Of a stretch of 23,008 nt of DNA, positions 1 to 9,158 are shown piece after piece; the stretch's first letter is position 1; the number at the start of each line of letters is the position of its first letter. The position numbers and the translations under genes were made by a program. The notes beneath the pieces were generated by a model. It was not told the origin of the DNA. It searched no databases and worked only from the letters and a program-made list of their open reading frames with translations. Origin of the DNA: Haplosporangium gracile (taxonomy: Eukaryota > Mortierellomycota > Mortierellomycetes > Mortierellales > Mortierellaceae); NCBI GenBank assembly GCA_015499985.1, contig JAAAUF010000671.1:262-23269 (forward strand), written 5' to 3'.

Positions 1-50
1 TTTTTAGTCTATACAAATTGAGTCATCCGTTTCAAGAATGTTCACCCGAG

Positions 51-76
51 GAGAGAGAGAGAGAGAGAGAGAGAGA
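51..76. repeat. (GA)13 microsatellite
   Basis: Uninterrupted GA dinucleotide repeat read directly from the sequence, in the 3' flank of the arrestin gene. Confidence 0.95.
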
Positions 77-226
77 GGCATTTTATTTTCCGTTGTAAAT
101 GAAAAAATGGATCAAGAAACATGTGCTTGACTCGCGCAATGCATACGTTTGTGGATGATCATACGCAGAGAAAAGGAATGGTAAAATACGACAGGGGGTG
201 CAGCATTCAAAAATCGAATCTCTCCA

Positions 227-232
227 TTTATT
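227..232 (-). terminator. Candidate poly(A) signal of the arrestin gene
   Basis: TTTATT on the plus strand reads AATAAA on the minus strand, about 145 nt past the arrestin stop codon. A second copy lies at 82-87. Which one is used cannot be told from sequence alone. Confidence 0.45.
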
Positions 233-374
233 TTTTTCCACGCTCTCTCTCGCTCTCTTACTGAAATGTACTATGTCATATGCGCTCAAAGAGCACCAAG
301 AACCACCTCACATCAATCTTACACATTCACGATTACACATATGAATAAGAGGAAAAAAAATACAAAGAGGTAAT

Positions 375-1916
375 TTAATATGGTACATGGTCATCGTGGA
401 TGACCTGGATATTAAAGCGGGCAATGGCATCCTCAGCCAACGACGATGACGACGACGACGATGAAGGAGAGGAAGGATCACTATCCGCAGAAGGGATATG
501 GGAATGACTATGACTATGGTTGGGTCCATGACGATGCGCATGCCGACACCTTGGGGAGGATCCTGTCTCTCCCGAATACTGCTGATTGTCATTACTGCCG
601 TGACTGTGGAGAGAAAGCGCCTCGACAGAATCGGTGAGTGAAGGTGCAACGACTTGCTCGTAAGCCGGGAGGTCCAATGTATACTGAGGCGGACACTGAT
701 CAGCATCGTAAAGCGGCAAAGGTTGCATGGGGATCTCGGTCAAGAAGGTCGGCCGGTCGACACTGGGTTCGCACCAGTCCAGTCCCTCGCAGGTCGAGTT
801 GTCGCAGGAGGGGAGTGTCCTGATCACAATGGGGAAATCAAAGTTATGACTTTCCGTTTTGAAAAAGAACCGCTCATTCCAAATCGAGACCTGAACCGAA
901 TAAGTAATCTTCAACGCACTCGACGACTCCATAGTAGGAGGAGTGATTTTGGGGATGGGCAGGACCAGCGAGAGTTCGCCCTTGGGGATCGATTTCCGTT
1001 CGTAATGGCAAATAGTCTCGTCCTCCTGATAAAGAGTATCGTTGATCCTGGCCCGGATATGTCTCGTCAAAGCAAACTGACACCGGTCGATCGCAGCAGC
1101 AGCCGTCAGACGGACATGGACTCTGCCTCCAGGAGTTAGATCCGGATGTGAAAGCAACAGAGCGGTGCCCATTTTGGGACACGATTCCTGAATGGGTCCA
1201 TGTTCTACTCCTGTGGTCGACAGTGGCATGAAATGGATCGGCTTGGCCTTGGATTGCCATTTGGAGAGCCCATTAGGTCGTCGGTAGTAAGCCGTGAGAG
1301 TGTACTGGTTCTTGAGCCAAGGGTGATCAAACGAGGCCGGCAAGTTCTTGTCGGGTAATTGAACCGTGAAAGGGAAGATATGATTTCCAGCAGGGAGTTG
1401 GTCCCATTGATCCTCTGGCAGCGGTTCCCGGGATCCCCAGAGGGTCATGGCAACACTGAAGAGCCGACGCATATGATGATCGAGATGGTCCTGCTGTTTT
1501 GAGGAGGGGTAGTTGGACTCGCCTCGAAAGACGATCTTGAGGGCGGGGAGAGTCATGGGCTTGTCGAGGGTGAGGTAGACCATTCCGTGGATGAGATCAC
1601 TTGGGTAAAAAATGGGACATGAGCCTTTGCAGTCGCCATTGTTTGCAATCTCGACCTTGAACAGTTTAGGCATGGGACTTGAGGTGACTGCGAGGGCCGA
1701 GGCGGGTCGTTCGAGGTTGTGGGGAGGCGACGGGTGCGAATTTGAGGAGGGCATTGAAGGGTTGGAGTGTCGATTTGAGGAAGAGGTAGTAGGGATGAGG
1801 GGTGAGGTGGATACGGCGAGGGTGTGGGGGTGCCTTGGGAGGGTGGGGATCTCTGAGTGTGAGGTATGGACGTTAGCGTGAGCGTGGGTATGTGGGTGCG
1901 TGTGTATGTCCGTCAT
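375..1916 (-). CDS. Alpha-arrestin (arrestin-domain protein with PPxY motif)
   Basis: Single-exon 513-residue protein. Residues about 82-230 match an arrestin N-terminal domain: it opens with KLFKVEIANNG, then a LIHGMVYLTLDKP strand pattern and a FPFTVQLP strand. Residues about 240-370 fit the arrestin C-terminal domain. The tail has PPQY (409-412) and LPAY (416-419), the short motifs that bind WW domains of Rsp5/NEDD4 ligases. In this family such adaptors bring the ligase to plasma-membrane transporters and trigger their ubiquitination and endocytosis; that role is inferred here. Residues 1-81 and 440-495 are low-complexity, with seven His in 5-20, seven His in 459-473 and a nine-residue Ser run (484-492). 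The ATG has A at -3. Met82, directly before the arrestin domain, is a possible alternative start. The partner transporter cannot be inferred. Confidence 0.9.
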   Translation of the reverse strand: MTDIHTHPHTHAHANVHTSHSEIPTLPRHPHTLAVSTSPLIPTTSSSNRHSNPSMPSSNSHPSPPHNLERPASALAVTSSPMPKLFKVEIANNGDCKGSCPIFYPSDLIHGMVYLTLDKPMTLPALKIVFRGESNYPSSKQQDHLDHHMRRLFSVAMTLWGSREPLPEDQWDQLPAGNHIFPFTVQLPDKNLPASFDHPWLKNQYTLTAYYRRPNGLSKWQSKAKPIHFMPLSTTGVEHGPIQESCPKMGTALLLSHPDLTPGGRVHVRLTAAAAIDRCQFALTRHIRARINDTLYQEDETICHYERKSIPKGELSLVLPIPKITPPTMESSSALKITYSVQVSIWNERFFFKTESHNFDFPIVIRTLPSCDNSTCEGLDWCEPSVDRPTFLTEIPMQPLPLYDADQCPPQYTLDLPAYEQVVAPSLTDSVEALSLHSHGSNDNQQYSGETGSSPRCRHAHRHGPNHSHSHSHIPSADSDPSSPSSSSSSSSLAEDAIARFNIQVIHDDHVPY

Positions 1917-2300
1917 GTTGTATGTATTATCTGTATTAGGTAGAGAAGGGTATTGGCGTTAGAGGAGTATTGGTTTGAAGAAGGAGAGTGAGAGTGAAGG
2001 GGTATGTGACAAGTGAAGTTGAAGAAAGAGAAAAGAAAGAAGAGTTGAAGAAGAAGAAAGAGAGGAAAAGTAGGAAGGTGATGTATTGGTTATGAAGTGG
2101 GTGAAGAATTTGTTTGTTTGTTTGTTTGTATATGTGGGGGGAATAGAAAAAAATAATACTGTTGACAGTAAACAGAAGAGAAAGGGGAGGGAAAGTGAGT
2201 CCTCTCTCGTTCAATTGCAGGACAGACATGAATGACGAGAAAAGGTACAACAGGTCAAGTCGAGTCAACAAAGAGGCGCACCAGTGACATCAGGGAGGAG
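1917..2300 (-). other. Pyrimidine-rich 5' leader of the arrestin gene
   Basis: The plus strand is strongly purine-rich, so the minus strand is CT-rich, as seen upstream of the other genes in the window. A convincing minus-strand splice acceptor (CTAATACAG, with a CTAAC-type branch site about 30 nt upstream) ends at 1931, 14 nt before the ATG. This suggests a spliced 5' UTR. A (TTTG)5 repeat lies at 2109-2128. The 111-codon ORF on the minus strand here is low-complexity and not considered a gene. Confidence 0.5.
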
Positions 2301-2483
2301 AAGGAAAAGGGCACATTACGAGACACGAAGGACAGGGACTGGAACGGATGTCCATTTTTGAGTTCGAGCAAGAAGGTCATGTATGACATGTCAATTGGTG
2401 CTTAGAGTTTGGCCCGGGGGACCATTATTTTTAAAAAAAATACGTGCGCTGAGGCCATGCGCCCACTCTACTTTTTCTACCCG

Positions 2484-2532
2484 CTCGCTCGCTTCTTCTC
2501 TTTTACCCGCATAAAGAGAACGAGAGAGCGAG
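2484..2532. repeat. Imperfect inverted repeat (about 21-bp arms)
   Basis: The left arm 2484-2505 and right arm 2512-2532 pair with three mismatches and one bulge around a 6-nt loop (CCCGCA). Outer CTCGCTC/GAGCGAG and inner TTCTCTTT/AAAGAGAA blocks are perfect. It sits in the putative promoter or intron of the arrestin gene. Confidence 0.7.
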
Positions 2533-3333
2533 GGTGCCTGAAATCCATAATCCAGTTTTTATCCCTCGATCTTTTCCCATGCTAATATGAACTTATGAAC
2601 CCATGTCAAACTATGCGTTCATAGATATAGTATTATTACATTGCACACACTCCTCTTTTTTTCTGAAATAGGGAAGGTAGATGGTGGTTGGAATTTTGCA
2701 TAGTAGGATGCACTTTTTGTTTGGTCAATTGCTTGGTGGATCAATGAGTCGATGAGTCGATGGTCAACGCAAGGCAAGAGCAGCAACAAGAACAAACCAA
2801 GATATCAAAGACGATGGTTATCTCGTTTTCCTTTACTTATTGCTTTATGCGCCAACCATGCTTCATGCTCGATGCCCTCATTGCAACAAGCAGCATCATT
2901 CAAGAAAAAAAAAGAAGACAAAGAGGTCATCATCCTTTCTATCCTCCCCCTTTTTTTTCTTTCTCTTTTTTCTTTCTTCTATCTTTGCTATCATGTTTTC
3001 TTGAACTCAAACATAAATATCTCCTTGAGCGGCCACACCTCCCTTTCTCTTTTGATCTGAGCGATTTCCCCCCCCCTCTTTTTGTGCTGTGTGATGAGTG
3101 GTGTTGCGGTTCTTTTTTGTTTGCATTTGATTACCCGAGGAGCTGAAAAGGGCTTTGAACAAAAAAAGTTTTTTTTCCTGCTGTTGTTACTTTGCTGAGC
3201 ATAAAAAAGGGCGAAAGACAGGGATCATGAACAGAGAGCAAGTCGGAGTGGGGAAAAGAAAAAAAAAATAGGAAAGACGCCAACAAACAATAAACAATGA
3301 AAAAACAACTATGAAAAGGACGATCACTTGGCT

Positions 3334-3335
<2 letters not shown>

Positions 3336-3384
<49 letters not shown>
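3336..3384. repeat. (CT)24 microsatellite
   Basis: Uninterrupted 49-nt CT dinucleotide run. It generates the Glu-Arg repeat of a spurious minus-strand ORF. Confidence 0.95.
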
Positions 3385-3387
<3 letters not shown>

Positions 3388-3933
3388 GTTCAATGTTCCG
3401 CTGGATTCACTCTCGCTCTTGTCTCGATGCGTTTTGTTTAAACAGGGACAGCCTGCATTGTTAACCGATGGATCATCATCAACAATCATCATCGGTTCAT
3501 CGACTCACTCTCTCATCCAAGCAAGAAGAGGGAAGAAGCAGGGAGGCAATTGAATGAAAAGGTGTGGAGAAGAAAGAAGGAACCAAGAAAATTTTTGGCA
3601 TAATGGCAACACAAACACAAATACAAACACAAACAACAAAGTAGAAGCAGAGGCTCGCCCGCCGTCTGTCTCTCTCCCCCTGCCTGGCCCAGTCCTACCC
3701 ACAGGACCAACAAACAAACAAATAGACAGAGCGAATAGTCGATAGATTATCGCTGTACGACTAAAAGTAAAGGACGTTCCCATCATCGACTGTTGGGGTG
3801 CGTGAACAATTACTTGGTTGGTGTTGGAACAAAGGAAGATTGAGAAGAAAAGTCGAGAAGCGACTCGATTTGTTCATCTCGTTCCTTTATTTCGCTCGAA
3901 AAAAGGGAACGTAGGTGGATGTTTCTTATGTAA

Positions 3934-3953
3934 GTGTGTGTGTGTGTGTGTGT
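3934..3953. repeat. (GT)10 microsatellite
   Basis: Uninterrupted GT dinucleotide run in the interval between the arrestin gene and the 5.0 kb promoter region. Confidence 0.9.
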
Positions 3954-4406
3954 TGAAAAGCCATAACAGGTGAGTGGTGAAGTTACACTCCGAGTCTGGA
4001 AAGCTAAACCGTTCTCTGTCGATTAATGCAAAAAAAAAAACCAAAAGCCTAAAACTACCTCATATTCTTTGTTCCCACAAATGAACAACAAACAAAAAAT
4101 TAAAGGAGAAACGAAAGTAAAGGAAAAACAAAGGGAACGAGCACACTCTTTCTTAATCTTGTACCTCTGGCCTCCCCAATGTTTTTTTTTGTGGAGAAAA
4201 AGAAATGAGAAAATAATGCACAGAGCCCTTTCCTTTGTTTTACTTTGCCTTTCTTTTCCATTAGGTCACAAAACAAAGTGTGGGAGAAAAAACTGTAATG
4301 CGGGGGAAGTGAGGGCCGGGGCGACGGGGAAGAAGGAGAAAAAAAAAGAGGAGGGCGTGGGTAATTGGCAGGAGGCAGTGATAAAGTCGCGATTAGGATA
4401 CTGTAC

Positions 4407-4735
4407 CTTGATGTGTATGTGTATTGCTGTTGTTTCGTGTTATTGATTGTTGATTGTTGGATGTTGGATATGAAGGATGTAAGAGGAGTTGTTTTGTTGG
4501 TGAAGAAGGAATATGTGAGTTGCTGTTGGTGATGGTGGTTACTGGTGTTGTTGTTGAGTGAGAGAGAAAGAGTGTGTGTATGCAGCGGAAGGAAAGGATA
4601 TGAGAGCAATAGAGGCAGGTGGGGAAAGTGAAAGTATAATTTGACGTGAGATGATGTGAAATTGTTGTGTGTGTACTGAAAACAAGAAAAGAAGAAAGAA
4701 AGAAGGAGGAAAGAGGAGGCGCAATAAGTACGGAA
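4407..4735 (-). other. Leader-like exon on the minus strand
   Basis: The minus strand here is rich in C and T with many CAA/CAACA stretches, the same style as the leaders directly upstream of recognised genes, and it ends at a good donor (CAAG|GTACAG, first intron base at 4406). The nearest downstream minus-strand gene is the arrestin, so this may be its first non-coding exon. A small unrecognised gene is the alternative. The overlapping 256-codon ORF (4393-5163) has no codon bias and no domain. Confidence 0.35.
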
Positions 4736-5043
4736 CCAGACAGGGTTCCCTGACTTCCCTGACCGACTCGACCCAGTGACCCACATTGCCTCCTTTTTGG
4801 GCTTTGGGCGCAAGTTCTTTCCTTCTCGCTATTCTCTGTCGCTGTTCGCTTCGAACACAGTTGTTTTAAAGTCGATTTGACTGGCCCGGTCAGTGTCTGA
4901 CTTAAATCTTTTGTTGAAAGTAGGAGCGGAGCGAGAATGGTCTGAGGAAGAAAAAGAATTCCTAACAAGACGGCGATCGGGGAAGTGGAAGCCAAGAGAC
5001 TTTGCCTTTGCTCAGCCCAGCTGTCATCTAGACACAGGCATAG

Positions 5044-5051
5044 TATAAATA
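5044..5051 (+). promoter_or_regulatory. TATA box (TATAAATA)
   Basis: A consensus TATAAATA on the plus strand, 36 nt upstream of the ATG at 5087. The spacing allows a transcription start near 5075 and a very short 5' UTR. Confidence 0.5.
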
Positions 5052-5086
5052 CGAAGGACAAGGAATAGAAGGGGGGAACAAAAAAG

Positions 5087-5356
5087 ATGAGCGCCTTTGA
5101 GACCAGAGACTCGGACCAGAACAAGCCAGACCAGAGCTCGGAGAAGTGGGTAACGCCACACACTGAACGAGCACACAGCGGGTGCCAATCATTCCGCTCC
5201 GTCGTCAGGTGCCAACAAACAATAACGCGCCAGTTTCTTTATGCACTGTTTCTCAACGTACGCCTCCCCCACCCGCATCTTGTTTTCCTTCTATTGTTCT
5301 TTTTCATCCTTCCATCATCCATATCCACTTTTTTTTTTTTTTATCTCTTTCAGTAG
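5087..5356 (+). CDS. Possible small gene, unrecognised (89 codons if unspliced)
   Basis: The product is not recognised. The first 21 codons (starting MSAFETRDSDQ) are acidic and polar, and 17 of the 20 codons after the ATG end in G or C, as in the sure genes of the window. The TATA box stands 36 nt upstream and the ATG follows an A-rich stretch. After codon 21 the reading becomes less coding-like and ends in a Phe-rich, T-run-driven tail, so the 3' end is probably spliced. Possible introns are 5150-5207 (GTAACG...TCAG) and 5258-5353 (GTACGC...CTTTCAG, with a T-rich tract). Splicing the second alone gives a 57-residue protein with the stop codon immediately after the junction. A plus-strand AATAAA lies at 5479-5484. 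The direct repeats of GACCAGA inside the first exon could instead mark a regulatory sequence. Confidence 0.3.
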   Translation: MSAFETRDSDQNKPDQSSEKWVTPHTERAHSGCQSFRSVVRCQQTITRQFLYALFLNVRLPHPHLVFLLLFFFILPSSISTFFFFYLFQ

Positions 5357-5412
5357 AAACACAGTCGTCCCACTGCAAATATATGAAGTTCATGATCCAT
5401 AATCCACAAACG

Positions 5413-5418
5413 TTTATT
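5413..5418 (-). terminator. Candidate poly(A) signal for the 974-residue gene
   Basis: TTTATT on the plus strand gives AATAAA on the minus strand, about 120 nt past the stop codon of the Ser-rich gene. Confidence 0.4.
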
Positions 5419-5539
5419 TTTTGGTATTTGCTCAAATGGTTGTTCGAGTAAGTGTTCATGTTCAGAAAAAAAAAAAAAGAATAAAAATACAAGGGGAATT
5501 TGGTGTATAAAAAAACAAGTATAAAAACAGAAGCCAACT

Positions 5540-6708
5540 TCAATGAAGGGCATGATGAGGAGACAAAGGAGAAGGAGACGACAGACACATATCCTCCGTT
5601 GAGGATACAACAATAAATCGACTGCTCCTCGTGGGGCTCGCAGGTGGGAGGGTCGTTTGGCGTTCGACGGTGAACATTCGGCCCTTGGCGCTCTTCTTCA
5701 CCATCACCACATCGCTCAATTCTCCGCCTCCTCCATTGCTGGGGTGCAAATGGGGTGACAGGAAGGAGGAACCACTGATGGGAGGGGTTCCGGTATCGAA
5801 GGACCGGGAATGAGAAGACCCCTCGCGTTGCATGGCTTCTCGGTCTGCCCACGACAGCTGCTGGTGCAAACTTGGAGTACTTCCATTGTTGGTTCCAACA
5901 GAGTCCAGGTTGGTTGCTGACAGGGATCGAGGCCGGAAGGATCCAGGAGATGTGCGATCAAAATAACTAAATCCTCCCTCGTGCTGCTTCTGGTGGGCGT
6001 TATCTGAAGCGCGACGATCATGAGGGCCCAAAAAGGTGCCGCTGCCACCACCGTTGATACTTCCAACGCGACTACCCAGACTGCTGCTGCCCTCAGATCC
6101 ACCGGGGGAATCGACAAAGTCCTGGTCCAGGTTCGGGTGTACGCGGTTCATAGTCTGGTGTGTCCTGATCAACCCATCCTCTCTCGTAACAGCGCCGCCA
6201 GTAGTAGCAGGGGTTGTCGAAGCTGAGGAGACTGCAGCAAGGTCCTCGTCCAGGGGATGAACGGATGTCGGTTCGCCTTCATACTCCAGCGTTCGACGAC
6301 TCGCCCGACTACTATTCCTCGAACTCCGGTCAGCCTCAACGATCTGGATCGACAAATTCCTGATATTGTTGATTCCGCCAGAGTTATTGGACCGCTTCTC
6401 CTTCATCAAAGAAGAATCACCGGTGCCAGTCGCCCAGCTGGATGATCCCTCAGCGGCATTTTTAGTAACTGAGGGTGCAGAGGAACGAGAGGGGAACCCG
6501 ATGGACGAAAAGGACGCAAACTGGAGCGAAGCAGCCGATGCAGGCGGAGGAATAATGACCTGCGAGAACCTGGACGCCGACATTGAGGACGTGCTCGATC
6601 GTGAGCGTTGATGAGACGGCCGACCACTAGGCGAGGAAGCAGGAGAAGACGCTCGAGATGGGATTGAGATGGGAGACGACGTCGTGTTGATGCTGTTACT
6701 GCTGTCAC

Positions 6709-6757
<49 letters not shown>

Positions 6758-8464
6758 GATATGATCCGCAGACAGGGGGGAGAGGCGGGGAGAGGGTGGG
6801 AACGAGGAAGGATGGAGGGATCGTGAAGAAGGAAAGGAGTGAGAGAGTGTTGGCGAAGAAGGCGACGTCGAGAACGAGGCAGTCCTGTCCATCCGTCTCG
6901 GTGAGATCCCGTGCCCCTGATGTACTCCTGAAGACAATGTTGACGAAGGCGCGAGCGAGGGCGAATACGATGATGATGATGATGGTAATTCTCCATAATT
7001 GAACGCGATGGAAGAGGTGTGGCTCAGAGTACGCGTCCTGGCAGGGCTTGGTAACGCCGACTGGGACTCGATCGTGAATCGCCCTCTTGTCGTTTTGACC
7101 GTCGCCGGTGTCTGTGCATGCGCCTGTTCCTGTGAACTCGATGTGTGGACAATGATGTCCGATTCAGAAGACTCTCGGTGTTTGGGTGAAGGTTCGGACA
7201 CAGGCTTGGTAACACTCGAAGGCGCAAGAGTGGTCGAAGAATCCAAGGATCGCTGGCGCATATTATTCCTCAACGACTCTTTTATCGGTACAATCTGCGA
7301 CTGGATAACTGCCGACGAGAGTGTCTTGGGTCGGTTCTGTTGGAACAGCTCACGGGCATCGTCTCCAAGCGCCAGTTCACAGACAGAGCTCTTCTTGTGC
7401 AGTGTCTGTTGTGCCCTTGGATGCAGGGTCGAAGAGGAGGAGAGATGAGGAGAAGATGTTGTTTCTGCTGCCGCTACTGCTGATGTAGAAGAGAGTCGAG
7501 TACTTTCGCTAGAGGAAGGCTTGTTCTCTTTCTTCAGTCGTGGACCCAATCCTGGAAAAATCGGCGGCTGCTGTTGCTCATCCTGCCAATTGACTCGTGG
7601 GAGTGTCGCGTAGTGAGGAGGGGTATTGAGGTCCGCGCGCGATAAGCCCAAGAGAATATTCTCCAACCAGACAGAGGGCAGCACCGGTTGTAAACGGTCC
7701 ATCGGTTCGGGGTTCTCCATCAGCTGCGAAGGCAACAGCGGTCCTCCAAGTGGAAGTGCGCTTCCTATTACTCCTGTTGTTGGCGCTATTGGTGTAGAAG
7801 ATGTTGCCGTGGAGGAGGAAGAATGTTTCGAAGCCAAGGATGGTGCGCCATGCTGCATGGTCCTAGACTTTGAAGAGGAAGAAAAATTCAACCCCCAACT
7901 GGCAGGAAAAACCGACCGCCGTTGCTGTTCCTTGGGTCGATGCGTCTCCGATGATAACTCGTTATCAAGACCTCCTCCATTGTTATTGCGTCCTCCTGGA
8001 GAATGGGCAGCCAAGAGCTGGCCCAGGATAGACTGTCCAATACGACTGCTACCAGGCTTGCGAGGAGGAGCGGGGATATTGAAGATAGCCATTGCAGTGG
8101 TCGCAGAAGACCCGCGAGCCTTGGCAGGGAGAGTGTGTGCATTGTTGTGGATCGCTTGCTGCTGTTGCTGTTGGAGTTGTTGCTTTTGCTTGATCAGGTG
8201 TGCAGCAGCAGCACCGGCAATGGTATGATACGAGGAAGAAGAGGACGACGTTGTGGTGGTCGTGAAAGTGGTTGAGGAGGTGGTAGAATAGGAGGATAAG
8301 GGGGAAGGGGGCGGGTGGTGTCGAGTTGGAGCTAGGGAAGGGGATGTGGATGGGGTGGGATAGGGATCGGAAAGAAGGTGGTCGTGTTGGTCGTTCAGGG
8401 CTGAGTCTGCGTTGTTGTTTGTTTGAGATGTTGTTGCTGTCGAATGACGCTTTGGGCGAGACAT
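5540..8464 (-). CDS. Ser-rich, mostly disordered protein of unknown function (974 aa)
   Basis: No known domain is recognised. The protein is dominated by Ser, Pro, Thr and Asn and is predicted disordered, with poly-Gln (96-103) and a 16-residue Asn run (570-585, all AAC codons). Ordered-looking islands are about 122-152 (IFNIPAPPRKPG..IGQSILGQLL), 186-194 and 248-311 (VWLENILLGLSRADLN, then PPIFPGLGPRLKK). Short motifs recur: GRFTIE (461-466), GRMFTVE (928-934) and SRFIVV (948-953), the first two followed closely by Leu-Pro and Ser-Pro. Many basophilic phosphosites are visible, e.g. RQRSLD (403-408), HQRSRS (618-623, fits the NDR-kinase HxRxxS rule), RRAS (817-820) and RPRSLS (844-849). This suggests a phospho-regulated scaffold or kinase substrate, which is inference. 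The ATG has G at -3; the stop is followed by 3' UTR. Codon use resembles the neighbouring genes, so it is a genuine single-exon gene. Confidence 0.85.
6710..6757 (-). repeat. (AAC)16 trinucleotide repeat in coding sequence
   Basis: Sixteen perfect GTT units on the plus strand (AAC on the coding strand) encode residues 570-585 of the Ser-rich protein. The absence of AAT codons points to recent slippage. Confidence 0.95.
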
Positions 8465-9158
8465 GACTTCGTGGGAGTGGAAAGAGGAAAGAGCGCGTAA
8501 GAGGAAACCAAAACACGCACCATAACTCTCTCTATGCTCAGACTATGGGTTTGTTCGATCGGAAAATATAAGGGGTGTCGTGAAGGAAGACGTGAAAACG
8601 ACAAGAAGAAGAAGAGAGGAGAAGGGAGAGAGAGGGAGATGGGAGTCGGTTGCCTTTTGATGTATCGGGGTTCGTTTGTTGTAGGCTGGCCGAAAAATAG
8701 AATAAAAAAAGGAAAGGGACGTTAGGGAGACTACCAATGCAGTCGGGGTGAGCGAAAGGTAGAGAGTAGAAAAGTAGAAAGAGGAAAGAAATAGGAGAGG
8801 AAGAGAGAAGGATAGGAAAGTAAAAAAAAAGGACGCAGCGAAAGGTAAATCACCGAAAGAAAGAAAGGAAGGGATATGAAAAGGGAGGACGTAAGAAGGG
8901 AGAGAGACAGGATGACGATGATATCGATGCCTTTTGTTGCCTTTGCTCAGAAAAGGGAGATAGAGTAGCCCGCTCTTTTGGGTGTTCGATGTCGATGTTG
9001 GTTGTTTGGTTATTTGGTTGTTAAATGTGAGTTATTGGTTGTTGGTTGAACGGACAGATGGACGGATGATATGGATAAGTTGAGATCTGTAGGAAAGGGA
9101 AAGAGACAAAGGGAGAGATCTTGGACCTTAGACTGAAAGAGAGAAAGGGGACTAAGAA
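8465..9158 (-). other. Pyrimidine-rich leader and promoter of the Ser-rich gene
   Basis: The minus strand is CT-rich throughout. A TATA-like TTATATTTT lies at 8563-8572, about 100 nt before the ATG, so transcription could start near 8540. Alternatively the whole stretch is 5' UTR of a longer transcript that also contains the 49-codon ORF: two acceptor-like sites (CTCTTTCAG, CCTACAG) lie just after that ORF's stop codon. No ORF in this stretch looks coding. Confidence 0.5.
8563..8572 (-). promoter_or_regulatory. TATA-like element upstream of the Ser-rich gene
   Basis: CTTATATTTT on the minus strand, roughly 100 nt upstream of the ATG at 8464. It is a match by eye only, and AT-rich hexamers are common here. 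Confidence 0.3.

Larger units (their letters stand above)
1..374 (-). other. 3' flank of the arrestin gene, with a (GA)13 microsatellite
   Basis: No coding sequence is supported here. The stretch lies just downstream of the minus-strand arrestin stop codon and should hold its 3' UTR. Two minus-strand AATAAA signals are visible as TTTATT on the plus strand, at 227-232 and 82-87. A pure (GA)13 dinucleotide run covers 51-76. The only ORF, about 68 codons on the minus strand at 83-289, has no coding-like codon bias and is treated as chance. Confidence 0.6.
2301..4400. other. Intergenic or large 5' UTR intron; no gene seen
   Basis: About 2.1 kb without a supported coding region. ORFs in it are homopolymer-driven (Phe/Ser or Glu-Arg repeats). 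It contains an imperfect inverted repeat (2484-2532), a (CT)n tract (3336-3384) and a (GT)10 tract (3934-3953). It could be partly intronic if the leader at about 4407-4735 belongs to the arrestin gene. Confidence 0.5.

Noticed and set aside
654..1139. Plus-strand ORF of 161 codons opposite the arrestin
   Set aside because: Shadow of the arrestin coding frame, which has clear domain similarity.
3187..3492. Minus-strand ORF with a Glu-Arg repeat and hydrophobic tail
   Set aside because: The Glu-Arg repeat is the (CT)n microsatellite read on the other strand, and the flanks lack codon bias.
4100..5163. Minus-strand ORFs of 237 and 256 codons
   Set aside because: They overlap in different frames, lack G/C-ending codon preference and domains, and are explained better as leader plus promoter sequence.
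7626..8228. Plus-strand ORF of 200 codons opposite the Ser-rich gene
   Set aside because: Antisense shadow made of reversed Ser/Gln/Ala codons; the minus frame is longer and continuous.
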